Positions 1 through 6,204 of a stretch of DNA of 8,372 nucleotides are shown here, in pieces. The first letter of the stretch is position 1. Each line of letters starts with the position of its first letter. This DNA comes from Bacillota bacterium (lineage in GTDB: Bacteria > Armatimonadota > Hebobacteria > Hebobacterales > Hebobacteraceae). The notes beneath the pieces were generated by a model that had not been told where the DNA came from, searched no databases, and was given only the letters and a program-made list of their open reading frames with translations. A program made the translations under genes and the position numbers. The stretch is taken from positions 1-8,372 of the forward strand of contig JAUVSA010000087.1 in assembly GCA_030597345.1 (NCBI GenBank), read 5' to 3'.

Positions 1-513
1 CCCACCGCTTCCACCACCGCCCAGCTAGCCATGGGCGACGCCCTGGCGGTGGCCGTGATGACCGCCCGACAGTTCTCCAGAGAGGACTTCGCCGCCCTGC
101 ATCCCGGAGGACCGCTCGGCCGAAAGGCCGGCAACCGCGTCGCCGACCTGATGCGGCAGGGAGACGCGCTGGCCACCGTCCAGGAAGACAGCGTCCTACG
201 TGACGTGCTCTTTGCCATCACCGCCGCCCGAGCCGGAGCGGCCGCAGTGACGGACGAGAGCGGACGCCTGGCCGGCATCATCACCGACGGCGATGTCCGG
301 CGCGCTTTGCTCTCCGACGACAACGCCCTCGCCGGCCGAGCAGACGAGGTGATGACCCGGAGCCCCAAGATCGCTCAACCGGACCAACCGGCCATCGAGG
401 CACTGCGCCTGATGAGAGAGTACAAGATCGGTGACATGCCCGTCGTGGACGCGGACCGGCGCCTCCAGGGAATGCTCAGCCTCAAAGACATGCTCGACCT
501 GGGAATGGAGTGA
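1..513 (+). CDS. kdsD: Arabinose-5-phosphate isomerase (KdsD/KpsF/GutQ family), 3' part
   Basis: The family interconverts ribulose-5-phosphate and arabinose-5-phosphate in the cytoplasm, the first step towards Kdo of lipopolysaccharide. The reading frame is open from base 1, so the start and most of the SIS sugar-isomerase domain lie outside the window; 170 of the usual ~320-330 residues are present. The fragment begins with the end of the SIS domain (PTASTTAQLA, then GDALAVAVM), followed by the family hallmark HPGGPLGR (fragment residues 34-41). Two CBS domains follow (about 47-105 and 113-170), with the typical GIITDGDVRRAL and VMTRSPKIA segments; they probably sense a nucleotide or sugar nucleotide. 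The gene ends 3 nt before the phosphohexomutase start, so it heads or lies within a surface-sugar operon. KdsD, KpsF and GutQ are hard to separate by sequence, and KdsD is chosen from the generic polysaccharide setting. No kdsA, kdsB or kdsC is visible. Confidence 0.93.
   Translation, partial: PTASTTAQLAMGDALAVAVMTARQFSREDFAALHPGGPLGRKAGNRVADLMRQGDALATVQEDSVLRDVLFAITAARAGAAAVTDESGRLAGIITDGDVRRALLSDDNALAGRADEVMTRSPKIAQPDQPAIEALRLMREYKIGDMPVVDADRRLQGMLSLKDMLDLGME
507..510 (+). promoter_or_regulatory. Ribosome binding site for the phosphohexomutase
   Basis: GGAG lies 6 nt before the GTG at 517, inside the last codons of kdsD. It supports the GTG start, which gives the usual family N-terminus (RPIRFGTEGWR), and suggests translation coupled to kdsD. 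Confidence 0.6.
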
Positions 514-516
514 CGA

Positions 517-1941
517 GTGAGACCCATTCGCTTCGGCACCGAGGGATGGCGTGCAGTCCTCGCCGATGATTACACGTTCGACCGCGTGCGAGCTGTCGCC
601 CGCGCCTCCGCAAACTGGTTCAAGCAGCAGCCCCACCGGGCCCCGATTGCCATCGGCCACGATACCCGCTTCCTCGGCGACCGCTTCGCCGCCGCCGTCG
701 CCGACGAGCTCGCCGATGGCGGCCTCGACACCCGGCTCTGCGCCGGGTTCGTCCCGACCCCCGCAATCTGCTTCTACGTGGTCGAGAACAGCCTTGGCGG
801 CGCGGTCGTCCTGACTGCGAGCCACAACCGCGCGGAATGGAACGGCGTCAAGGTGAAGCGCCCCGAGGGGGCCTCCGTCCTCGATCAAGATGCCAAGTGG
901 ATCGGGGAAGAAGCGAATCGCCTGCTGAGCGCGCAGCCCGACGGCGGCGAGAAGGCGCTGCCGCGCGAGCACGAGCCGTTCGACATCCGAGAGGAGTATC
1001 TCGATCGCCTGCTTTCCATGGTGGATCGTGACGCAATTGCCCGGGCCGAGCTGATCGTCGTGGCCGACCTAATGCACGGAGCGGGGACGGGGTTCTTCGA
1101 TGAAGCGCTCCGGCGTGCCGGGTGCGCGGAGGTGCGCGCGGTGCGCGCAGCCCCCGACCCGACCTTCGGGGGAATGCAGCCCGAACCCATTGGCCCTAAT
1201 CTCGAGGCCAGTATACCGTTGACCGCCAGTCCGGACGTGGCCGTCGGCCTGGCAACAGATGGTGACGGCGATCGCTTCGCCATGATGGCCCACGGCGAGT
1301 ACCTGGACATCCAGCGTACCATCGTCTTCATACTCTACCACCTCCTCAAGAACCGCGGCTGGCGCGGAAGGGTAATCCGCACCATCAACGTCACCTCCAT
1401 GCTGGATCGGCTCTGCGAGCACTTCGGCTGCACAGTGACGGAGACGCCGGTCGGATTCAAGAACATTGCCCCTCACATGATCGAATCCACCGACATCATC
1501 CTCGGTGTCGAAGAGAGCGGCGGCTTTGGCATCAGGGGCCACCTCCCTGACCGCGACGGCTCCCTCACCGCACTGACCGCCTGTGAGGCCCTGGCCTACG
1601 AGCGCAAGCCCGTGCGCGAGATCCTCGCCGACGTCTTCGCCCTCGCCGGCGGGGAGTTCTTCTTTGACAGAGACGATCATAGGCTCAGCCAGGACGGGCG
1701 TGACCGAGTCAGGGATCGCCTCCCGTCCTTCGTGCCGGACGCCATCGCCGGCCAGCCGGTGGCGGAGATAAACCGGCTCGACGGCGCCAAGTTCATCCGC
1801 AAAGATGGGAGCTGGCTGCTGCTGCGCCTCTCCGGCACGGAGCCACTGGTCCGCGTCTACTCGGAAGCACGCAGCAAGCAGGACCTCGCGGCGCTGCTGG
1901 CCGCCGGTCGGCAGTTCGTCCAAGAAATGGCGGGAGGGTAG
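517..1941 (+). CDS. Alpha-D-phosphohexomutase (phosphoglucomutase/phosphomannomutase)
   Basis: The enzyme moves phosphate between C6 and C1 of a hexose phosphate, producing mannose-1-phosphate or glucose-1-phosphate in the cytoplasm. All four family sites are intact in 474 residues: the catalytic phosphoserine loop TASHN (100-104, Ser102), the Mg-binding loop DGDGDR (248-253), the sugar-recognition loop GVEESGG (330-336), and the phosphate-binding loop RLSGTEPLVRVY (437-448). The N-terminus RFGTEGWR is typical, and the GTG start has a nearby GGAG. The GVEESGG loop followed by GHLPDRDG resembles the phosphoglucomutase-like subgroup more than the GExSGH loop of classic PMM/PGM enzymes, so substrate preference is open. 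The manC gene 1 nt downstream argues that mannose-1-phosphate is at least one product. GlmM is less likely because of the loop sequence. The family is certain; the sugar is an inference from neighbours. Confidence 0.95.
   Translation: MRPIRFGTEGWRAVLADDYTFDRVRAVARASANWFKQQPHRAPIAIGHDTRFLGDRFAAAVADELADGGLDTRLCAGFVPTPAICFYVVENSLGGAVVLTASHNRAEWNGVKVKRPEGASVLDQDAKWIGEEANRLLSAQPDGGEKALPREHEPFDIREEYLDRLLSMVDRDAIARAELIVVADLMHGAGTGFFDEALRRAGCAEVRAVRAAPDPTFGGMQPEPIGPNLEASIPLTASPDVAVGLATDGDGDRFAMMAHGEYLDIQRTIVFILYHLLKNRGWRGRVIRTINVTSMLDRLCEHFGCTVTETPVGFKNIAPHMIESTDIILGVEESGGFGIRGHLPDRDGSLTALTACEALAYERKPVREILADVFALAGGEFFFDRDDHRLSQDGRDRVRDRLPSFVPDAIAGQPVAEINRLDGAKFIRKDGSWLLLRLSGTEPLVRVYSEARSKQDLAALLAAGRQFVQEMAGG
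1932..1938 (+). promoter_or_regulatory. manC: Ribosome binding site that fixes the manC start
   Basis: GGGAGGG sits 4-5 nt before the ATG at 1943, overlapping the last codons of the mutase. The manC frame is open further upstream to an ATG at 1805, but that stretch lies over the mutase phosphate-binding loop and has no family similarity, so 1943 is the start. Confidence 0.8.
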
Positions 1942-1942
1942 C

Positions 1943-3025
1943 ATGGCCGCCTCAACAGGAAGCGTGCATGCAGTCATCATGGCCGGCGGCGTTGGCACCC
2001 GCCTCTGGCCCATCTCACGACGCAGCCGGCCCAAGCAGTTCCAGTCCCTGCTGTCCAATCGCACCATGTTGGCGGACACCTATGACCGGGTCCGTCCGTT
2101 GACGACCCCGGAGCGCATATGGGTGGTGACCAACCGGGAGTTCGTCGATCTCGCCCGGCAACAGCTGCCCGAGGTGCCGCCGGACAACATTCTCGGGGAG
2201 CCAGTGGGGCGCAACAGCGCTCCCGCCGTGGCGCTCGCGGCGGCCCGCATTGCTCACACGGACCCAGAGGCCGTAGTCGTGGCCACCCCGGCTGACAGCT
2301 ACATCGGAGACGCTTTCACCTACCGCGACTATGTAGGCACTGCCGCCGAGGCCGCCGGGGAAGACCTCATCGTCGTGCTGGGAGTCATGCCCTCCCATCC
2401 GGACACCGGTTACGGCTACATCCAGCGCGGCGAGCGACTCAAGAAGCCCAGCAGCGGGGTCTACCGCGTCGCGCGCTTCACCGAGAAGCCGGACGAGAAA
2501 ACGGCCGAACGCTACCTCGCTCACGGCGGCTACTACTGGAACATGGGTCAGTTCATCTTCCAGGCCGGTCACTTCATGGAGCGCTGCGCAGTCCACCTGC
2601 CGGAGGTCGCCGAGGGCATGCGCAAGCTGGCCGCGGCCGACGACCCCACCGGCGAGCTCATGGAAAAGGTGTACGAGGACCTGCCCTCGATCTCCATGGA
2701 CTACGGCATCGCGGAACAGGAAGAGGACATGGCCGTCGTGCCCACCGCGCTCGAATGGAGCGACGTCGGACACTGGCGCGCGATCAAGGACATCGCCCGC
2801 CGCCGCGGCCTACTAGACGTTCACCCAGAGAATCACATCGCGGTCAACAGCGAGAACTGCTTCGTCATGGCCGGCTCCGGCCGCCTCGTCGTCACCGTCG
2901 GCGTCGAAGGCTACATCATAGTGGACACCGACGACGCCCTCCTCGTCGTCCGCGAGGACGCCGCCCAAGACGTCCGCGACGCACTCGAAGAGATCGAGCG
3001 CAGGGGAAAAGAAGGCTACCTGTAG
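1943..3025 (+). CDS. manC: Mannose-1-phosphate guanylyltransferase, single-domain form
   Basis: The enzyme makes GDP-mannose from GTP and mannose-1-phosphate, the donor for mannose and for derived sugars such as fucose or rhamnose in surface glycans. The 360 residues form one nucleotidyltransferase domain. Visible motifs are the pyrophosphorylase signature GGVGTRLWP (15-23) with PKQF (30-33), GEPVGRNSAPA (85-95), TGYGYI (155-160), FTEKPD (179-184), WNMGQF (199-204), SMDYGIAEQ (251-259) and SDVGHW (273-278). It stops where bifunctional ManC/AlgA proteins (~470 aa) continue into a cupin phosphomannose isomerase, so mannose-6-phosphate must come from a separate enzyme not seen here. Two motif variations stand out: PADSYI (116-121), where PADH is usual, and SDVGHW for SDVGSW. 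The ATG at 1943 has a strong ribosome binding site, and the gene starts 1 nt after the mutase stop. It is the last gene of the cluster before a convergent gene. Confidence 0.95.
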   Translation: MAASTGSVHAVIMAGGVGTRLWPISRRSRPKQFQSLLSNRTMLADTYDRVRPLTTPERIWVVTNREFVDLARQQLPEVPPDNILGEPVGRNSAPAVALAAARIAHTDPEAVVVATPADSYIGDAFTYRDYVGTAAEAAGEDLIVVLGVMPSHPDTGYGYIQRGERLKKPSSGVYRVARFTEKPDEKTAERYLAHGGYYWNMGQFIFQAGHFMERCAVHLPEVAEGMRKLAAADDPTGELMEKVYEDLPSISMDYGIAEQEEDMAVVPTALEWSDVGHWRAIKDIARRRGLLDVHPENHIAVNSENCFVMAGSGRLVVTVGVEGYIIVDTDDALLVVREDAAQDVRDALEEIERRGKEGYL

Positions 3026-3041
3026 CCAGCTCGCACCCCTG

Positions 3042-3070
3042 TTCGGCAGGCCTGTCCTGAGCCTGTCGAA
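3042..3070. repeat. Hairpin-forming interspersed repeat between convergent genes
   Basis: The arms ttcggcagg (3042-3050) and cctgtcgaa (3062-3070) pair over 9 bp with one G-U, around an 11-nt loop. Read on the minus strand, the right half is the TTCGACAGGCTCAGGACAGG type of sequence, which recurs many times in diverse environmental genomes and turns up as LRQAQDR-like peptides in spurious translations. That match is from memory, not a search. It lies in the 69-nt gap between the manC stop and the phosphoesterase stop, where a hairpin could end transcription from both sides. No clear T-run follows on either strand, so a classical intrinsic terminator is doubtful. Confidence 0.65.
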
Positions 3071-3094
3071 GGAAGATTGCCTCCTGCCCTGGCC

Positions 3095-4876
3095 TCACTT
3101 CCTGCCAACCCTCACCAGCCCAAACCCACTCGCGCCCTCCCAGTTATCGGCCGTCCCGGCCCACATCAACTGCACCCGGCCGCCGGGATCGGAGTTGTCG
3201 TTAACCGCCAGATCGAAGCCCAGCACATCTCCGCGGGACGGAAAGCTGCTCAGCGGGATCGCCAGTTCTATCTCGTACCCATCCTCGATCAGACGGGAAG
3301 CCACCTCCACCCCCGGCAGCTCAGTGAACCGCGCCTCCTGGTATGCGATCCTCGCCTCCTCTTCCCCCAGCCCCGGATGGATCACCAGGTACGTCACCCC
3401 CTCGGCGTACCGCCGTCTCCCCAACTCCCCCTCGGGTCGGCCATCCAGATAGATCTCGATCGAGTCACCGCTGGCGACGTGCTCGCCCTCTGACCAGGGC
3501 TCCAGGCTCGGATCCCTGACCCGCGCCGCCAGGTACAGATTGTCGGCGTCACACCCCAGCCAGGCGACGGCCGAGCACGCCTCCGGGCCGCCCCACAGTT
3601 CGGGCTGGATGACGAGTTGTGCCTCGCTATCGACCCTGATCGTCGGCTCACCTACCCACTCGTCGAGGGAGCCGTCGATCCGCACCCCCGTCACCGGCAG
3701 GCAATCAACTGCCTTCCTTGCATTCAGCACGTACTCCGATTCCAGCTCCCCTCGGCCCTCCACCTCGAACTGCACCCGATAGCTCAGCCCCTCCTCCAGC
3801 TTGGCCGGGTCAGCCGTGATCCTGAGGCGGAGCGTCCCTATTCCCTCTGGCGGCACCGTGATCTCACTGCTGGCAGGCGTCACCTCCCAACCAGCGGCCT
3901 CGCCGAACTCCACGCGTACTGTCATCGGCTCCTCGAACGGGTTCTCGATCCTCAGCGTTCTCTGCACAGTCGTTTCCCCGGCCCCCACCGGGATCGTCCC
4001 CAACTGTAGTTGGCCGCCCACTTGCCCCCACGCCTCTCTCATCTCGGTCGTGACCACGTCCTCGGGATCGATGCTGCCCGTCCGCACTACCGCCAGCAGC
4101 GCCTCCCCCTCCCCGGCCGGCGGCGCGGTGACCCACAGGTAATGGTAGAAGGCGCCCCTCACCGGCTGATCGCCGATCTCCGCACCTGCGCCCCCGGTGA
4201 TGATGTACCGCACCCCGTCCCGCGTCGCCATCATCTCATAGTGATGCCAGTGGCCGGCGAATACCGTGTCCACCCCTGCCGCCGCCAGCAGCGGATGCAC
4301 ATCCTCCGACCACCCGCTCTCCGGGTAAGCGTCCTCGGCCCACAGCGGCTGGTGCAAGAAGACGAAGATGCGCTTGTCCTTCGCCGCCGCCACATCCGTC
4401 GTCAGCCACTCCAGCTGCTCCCCCGCGATCTTCTGCGGGGCGGTCTGGTCCTCCGAGTCCAGCACGACGAAGTGGCAGTCTTTCACATCGAAGCTGTACC
4501 AGAGCGGGCCATATCGATGCCGGTAAAGCTCTTCGCTGGGATCGTCCCAAACATCGTGATTCCCCGCGAGAAGGTACACCGGCATCTCGAACCGGGCGGT
4601 CGCCTCATCGAACGCGTCCCACTCTCTTTCAATCAGCGCCATGTCAGAGTCATATCCGTAGATCAGATCCCCCACGATGATCACGAACTCCGGCTGGACC
4701 AGATTGACCTCGGAGATCGCCCGCTGATACATCGGCGACGGTGTAACCACATCCTCCCCTCCCCATTGCGGCCGATTGTCGCCCATCACCACAAACCGGC
4801 ATGGCTCCGCCGCCCAGACCAACCCTGTGCTCAACGCGCCTACCAGTATCGTCCACACCAGCGCTCGCCGCAGCAT
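3095..4876 (-). CDS. Secreted calcineurin-like metallophosphoesterase with C-terminal CBM9-like domain
   Basis: Predicted exported hydrolase of 593 residues. A signal peptide (1-22, MLRRALVWT then a hydrophobic run, likely cut after VWA) is followed by a calcineurin-like domain (about 25-270). Its metal-site motifs are GDNR (32-35), GDLIYG (69-74), GNHD (105-108), FLHQP (174-178) and GHWHH (208-212). Residues ~290-387 look like an Ig-like beta-sandwich. Residues ~395-593 resemble a CBM9/DOMON-like carbohydrate-binding domain: DGSLDEW (401-407), NLYLAARVRDPS (446-457), DSIEIYLDGRP (471-481), IELAIPLSSF (536-545) and the closing GFGLVRVGRK. The phosphomonoester or diester substrate is unknown; the sugar-binding module suggests a glycan- or glycolipid-linked phosphate, which is inference. 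The frame is open to a GTG at 4957, but the ATG at 4876 has a perfect AGGAGG and begins the signal peptide. It is transcribed alone, divergent from the rhodanese gene and convergent with manC. Confidence 0.93.
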   Translation of the reverse strand: MLRRALVWTILVGALSTGLVWAAEPCRFVVMGDNRPQWGGEDVVTPSPMYQRAISEVNLVQPEFVIIVGDLIYGYDSDMALIEREWDAFDEATARFEMPVYLLAGNHDVWDDPSEELYRHRYGPLWYSFDVKDCHFVVLDSEDQTAPQKIAGEQLEWLTTDVAAAKDKRIFVFLHQPLWAEDAYPESGWSEDVHPLLAAAGVDTVFAGHWHHYEMMATRDGVRYIITGGAGAEIGDQPVRGAFYHYLWVTAPPAGEGEALLAVVRTGSIDPEDVVTTEMREAWGQVGGQLQLGTIPVGAGETTVQRTLRIENPFEEPMTVRVEFGEAAGWEVTPASSEITVPPEGIGTLRLRITADPAKLEEGLSYRVQFEVEGRGELESEYVLNARKAVDCLPVTGVRIDGSLDEWVGEPTIRVDSEAQLVIQPELWGGPEACSAVAWLGCDADNLYLAARVRDPSLEPWSEGEHVASGDSIEIYLDGRPEGELGRRRYAEGVTYLVIHPGLGEEEARIAYQEARFTELPGVEVASRLIEDGYEIELAIPLSSFPSRGDVLGFDLAVNDNSDPGGRVQLMWAGTADNWEGASGFGLVRVGRK

Positions 4877-5135
4877 CGCAGTTCCTCCTCTCAGAACGTG
4901 GCTAACTGCTTCGTCCGGCAGGGGCCTGCTGCCTGCCGCTTGGCGCTGCCCCCTCACGCCGTCAACGCGGAGGCCCGAACGCCCTGCTCCTCCGCCCGCG
5001 CCTTCAGCGCCTTATCGCACTCATTCTGCAGGAGCGCTGGCCGCCCTGGCGAACAACCAGGTGGGCTGAAGGCGGTTGCGCCAGATCCGTTGGACCGCCC
5101 GCCCACGCCGACACTCTCAAGGACAGCCCAGGTAA
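4877..5135. other. Divergent intergenic region with a small hairpin and a possible ORF remnant
   Basis: This 259-nt stretch separates the divergent phosphoesterase and rhodanese genes and should hold promoters for both, but no convincing -35/-10 pair could be picked out. A perfect 7-bp stem (cggcagg 4916-4922, cctgccg 4932-4938, 9-nt loop) lies in the probable leader of the phosphoesterase mRNA. On the minus strand, a short open stretch ending at a TGA (4956-4954) reads as LLQNECDKALKARAEEQG and then about seven more residues. Its third codon positions are nearly all G or C, as in real genes here, but the part further upstream is not gene-like. It may be the tail of a decayed gene or chance. 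Confidence 0.4.
4884..4889 (-). promoter_or_regulatory. Ribosome binding site that fixes the phosphoesterase start
   Basis: AGGAGG on the minus strand lies 7 nt before the ATG at 4876. It selects this start over the upstream in-frame GTG at 4957 and matches the beginning of the signal peptide. Confidence 0.85.
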
Positions 5136-5729
5136 TTGCCGCAAACCACCTCTGATGTGACCGACCTCTCCCAGCGCGGCTCCTCGTGCCCGCTGGTCTG
5201 TGGATCGATCTCCCTGATCCGCTGGGGTGTCCGGCGTTTCCCCCACGCCGCCCGGGCCGCCGGTCTCCTGGTTCTCGCCCTCCTCCTCGCAGCGGCCTGC
5301 AACGCAGCCAACCCCCTGGGCATCAGATGGCTCCCCTCCCCCGACGGCCGCGTTGGCCTCCCCCGGATCTTCGAGTCTCGCCTGCCGGAGATCGACGCCG
5401 CTCAGGCGCTCGCCCTTCTCCAGTCCGGTCAGGCCATCTTCGTGGACTCGCGCGACCAGAAGGACTACCAGGCCGATCACATCCCAGGTGCCATCAACGT
5501 CCCCCAGCGCAAGTGGGTCGAGCTGTGGCCGGACACGCGGTCACAGCTCCCCCGCGATCGGACACTTGTCCTCTACTGCTACGGCGGACACTGTGGCCTC
5601 AGCACCCGCCAGGGCAAGCGCCTATTACAGGAGGGATACGAGAACCTCCTCGTGCTCGAGCGCGGGTGGGATGAATGGACCGAGGCCGGATATCCGACCC
5701 AGCGACGACCGCAAGGGAAAGCGACGTGA
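5136..5729 (+). CDS. Exported rhodanese-domain protein, probable lipoprotein
   Basis: Rhodanese domains carry sulfur as a cysteine persulfide or act in thiol redox chemistry. Numbered from the first possible codon (197 aa), an Arg-containing N-region precedes a hydrophobic stretch (about 42-54) ending LAAAC, with Cys55 as a plausible lipid-modified cysteine. The rhodanese domain spans ~85-187: IFVDSRDQKDYQADHIPGAINVP in outline (101-123), the active-site loop CYGGHCG (148-154) with catalytic Cys148 and an extra Cys153, and the closing GWDEWTEAGYP. An in-frame TAA lies just before the TTG at 5136, so the start is either this TTG (weak AAGGA 12 nt away) or the GTG at 5157, which has no ribosome site. 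Either gives a long N-region for a lipoprotein. The gene ends 1 nt before a DoxX/MauE-like gene, implying co-transcription and a joint role in the envelope. Domain and export are well supported; the lipid anchor is likely; the physiological substrate is unknown. Confidence 0.87.
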   Translation: MPQTTSDVTDLSQRGSSCPLVCGSISLIRWGVRRFPHAARAAGLLVLALLLAAACNAANPLGIRWLPSPDGRVGLPRIFESRLPEIDAAQALALLQSGQAIFVDSRDQKDYQADHIPGAINVPQRKWVELWPDTRSQLPRDRTLVLYCYGGHCGLSTRQGKRLLQEGYENLLVLERGWDEWTEAGYPTQRRPQGKAT

Positions 5730-5730
5730 G

Positions 5731-6174
5731 ATGAGATCCCTCTTCCACGCCATTAGTCGCTTCCTCACACATCGCATCGTGCTCCGCCTCATCGGGCTCG
5801 CGGTAGGCGGCGTCTTCATCTACGCCAGCTTCGACAAGATCGTCTACCCCGACCGTTTCTCCGATATCGTCAACGACTACCAGATGCTCCCCCGCATCTT
5901 CATCAACGCCTTCGCCCTCGCCATGCCCTCGGTAGAGATCGTGGCCGGTGTCGCGCTCATCGTAGGGGTGTGGCGCCGGCCCGCAGGCCTAGTGGCCACC
6001 GCCCTCACCGTGGCCTTCATGATAGGTATCGCTCAGGCGGAGATCCGCGGCCTCGAGATCGAGTGCGGCTGTTTCGATGTCACCGGGATGAGCGCCACAA
6101 CTGCCAGTTGGGACCTCTTCCTGCGGGACATCCCCCTCTTGTTCGGCTCAGCCCTGCTCTGGCGCAGGGCCTAG
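5731..6174 (+). CDS. DoxX/MauE-family membrane protein with Cys-Gly-Cys motif
   Basis: A small integral membrane protein of 147 residues with four predicted helices (about 17-35, 57-80, 86-105, 128-144). The pattern FDKIVYPDRFSDIVNDYQMLP (35-54 in outline), PSVEIVAGVALIVG (66-79) and RGLEIECGCFD (106-116) is characteristic of the MauE/DoxX group. The CGC pair (Cys112, Cys114) lies just after the third helix. Family members are linked to thiol-disulfide handling in the envelope; MauE itself is needed for disulfide-rich methylamine dehydrogenase maturation. No other mau genes are present, so a methylamine role is not implied. The ATG at 5731 follows the rhodanese stop by 1 nt and has only a distant AAGGG (5713-5717), so translation is probably coupled. 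The frame is open far upstream, but that part is the rhodanese gene read in another frame. Confidence 0.88.
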   Translation: MRSLFHAISRFLTHRIVLRLIGLAVGGVFIYASFDKIVYPDRFSDIVNDYQMLPRIFINAFALAMPSVEIVAGVALIVGVWRRPAGLVATALTVAFMIGIAQAEIRGLEIECGCFDVTGMSATTASWDLFLRDIPLLFGSALLWRRA

Positions 6175-6204
6175 CGTCGCTGTCCGCCCCTCCCCCCGTC
6201 CGGC

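Noticed and set aside
196..972. Minus-strand open frame opposite kdsD and the mutase
   Set aside because: Antisense shadow of two well-supported genes; no motif in the translation.
1121..1148. Near-tandem repeat of the 9-mer ggtgcgcgc inside the mutase
   Set aside because: Two exact copies and one imperfect copy encode a variable surface stretch (EVRAVRAAP). The frame is kept, so this looks like local slippage in GC-rich coding DNA with no separate role.
1069..2079. Long minus-strand open frame opposite the mutase and manC start
   Set aside because: It lies antisense to two genes with complete family motifs. The translation has no recognisable motif and arises from the G/C-rich third codon positions of the true genes.
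4010..5155. 381-residue plus-strand open frame across the phosphoesterase 5' half and the divergent region
   Set aside because: Composition is rich in Arg, Pro and His as expected for an antisense reading, and it contradicts the intact signal peptide, ribosome site and catalytic motifs on the other strand.
5227..5730. Upstream extension of the MauE-like frame
   Set aside because: It overlaps the rhodanese gene in another frame and is Ser/Pro/Arg-rich; family similarity begins only after the ATG at 5731.
6175..6204. Possible terminator between the MauE-like and SurA-like genes
   Set aside because: The 30-nt convergent gap is C-rich but has no inverted repeat of useful length on either strand.
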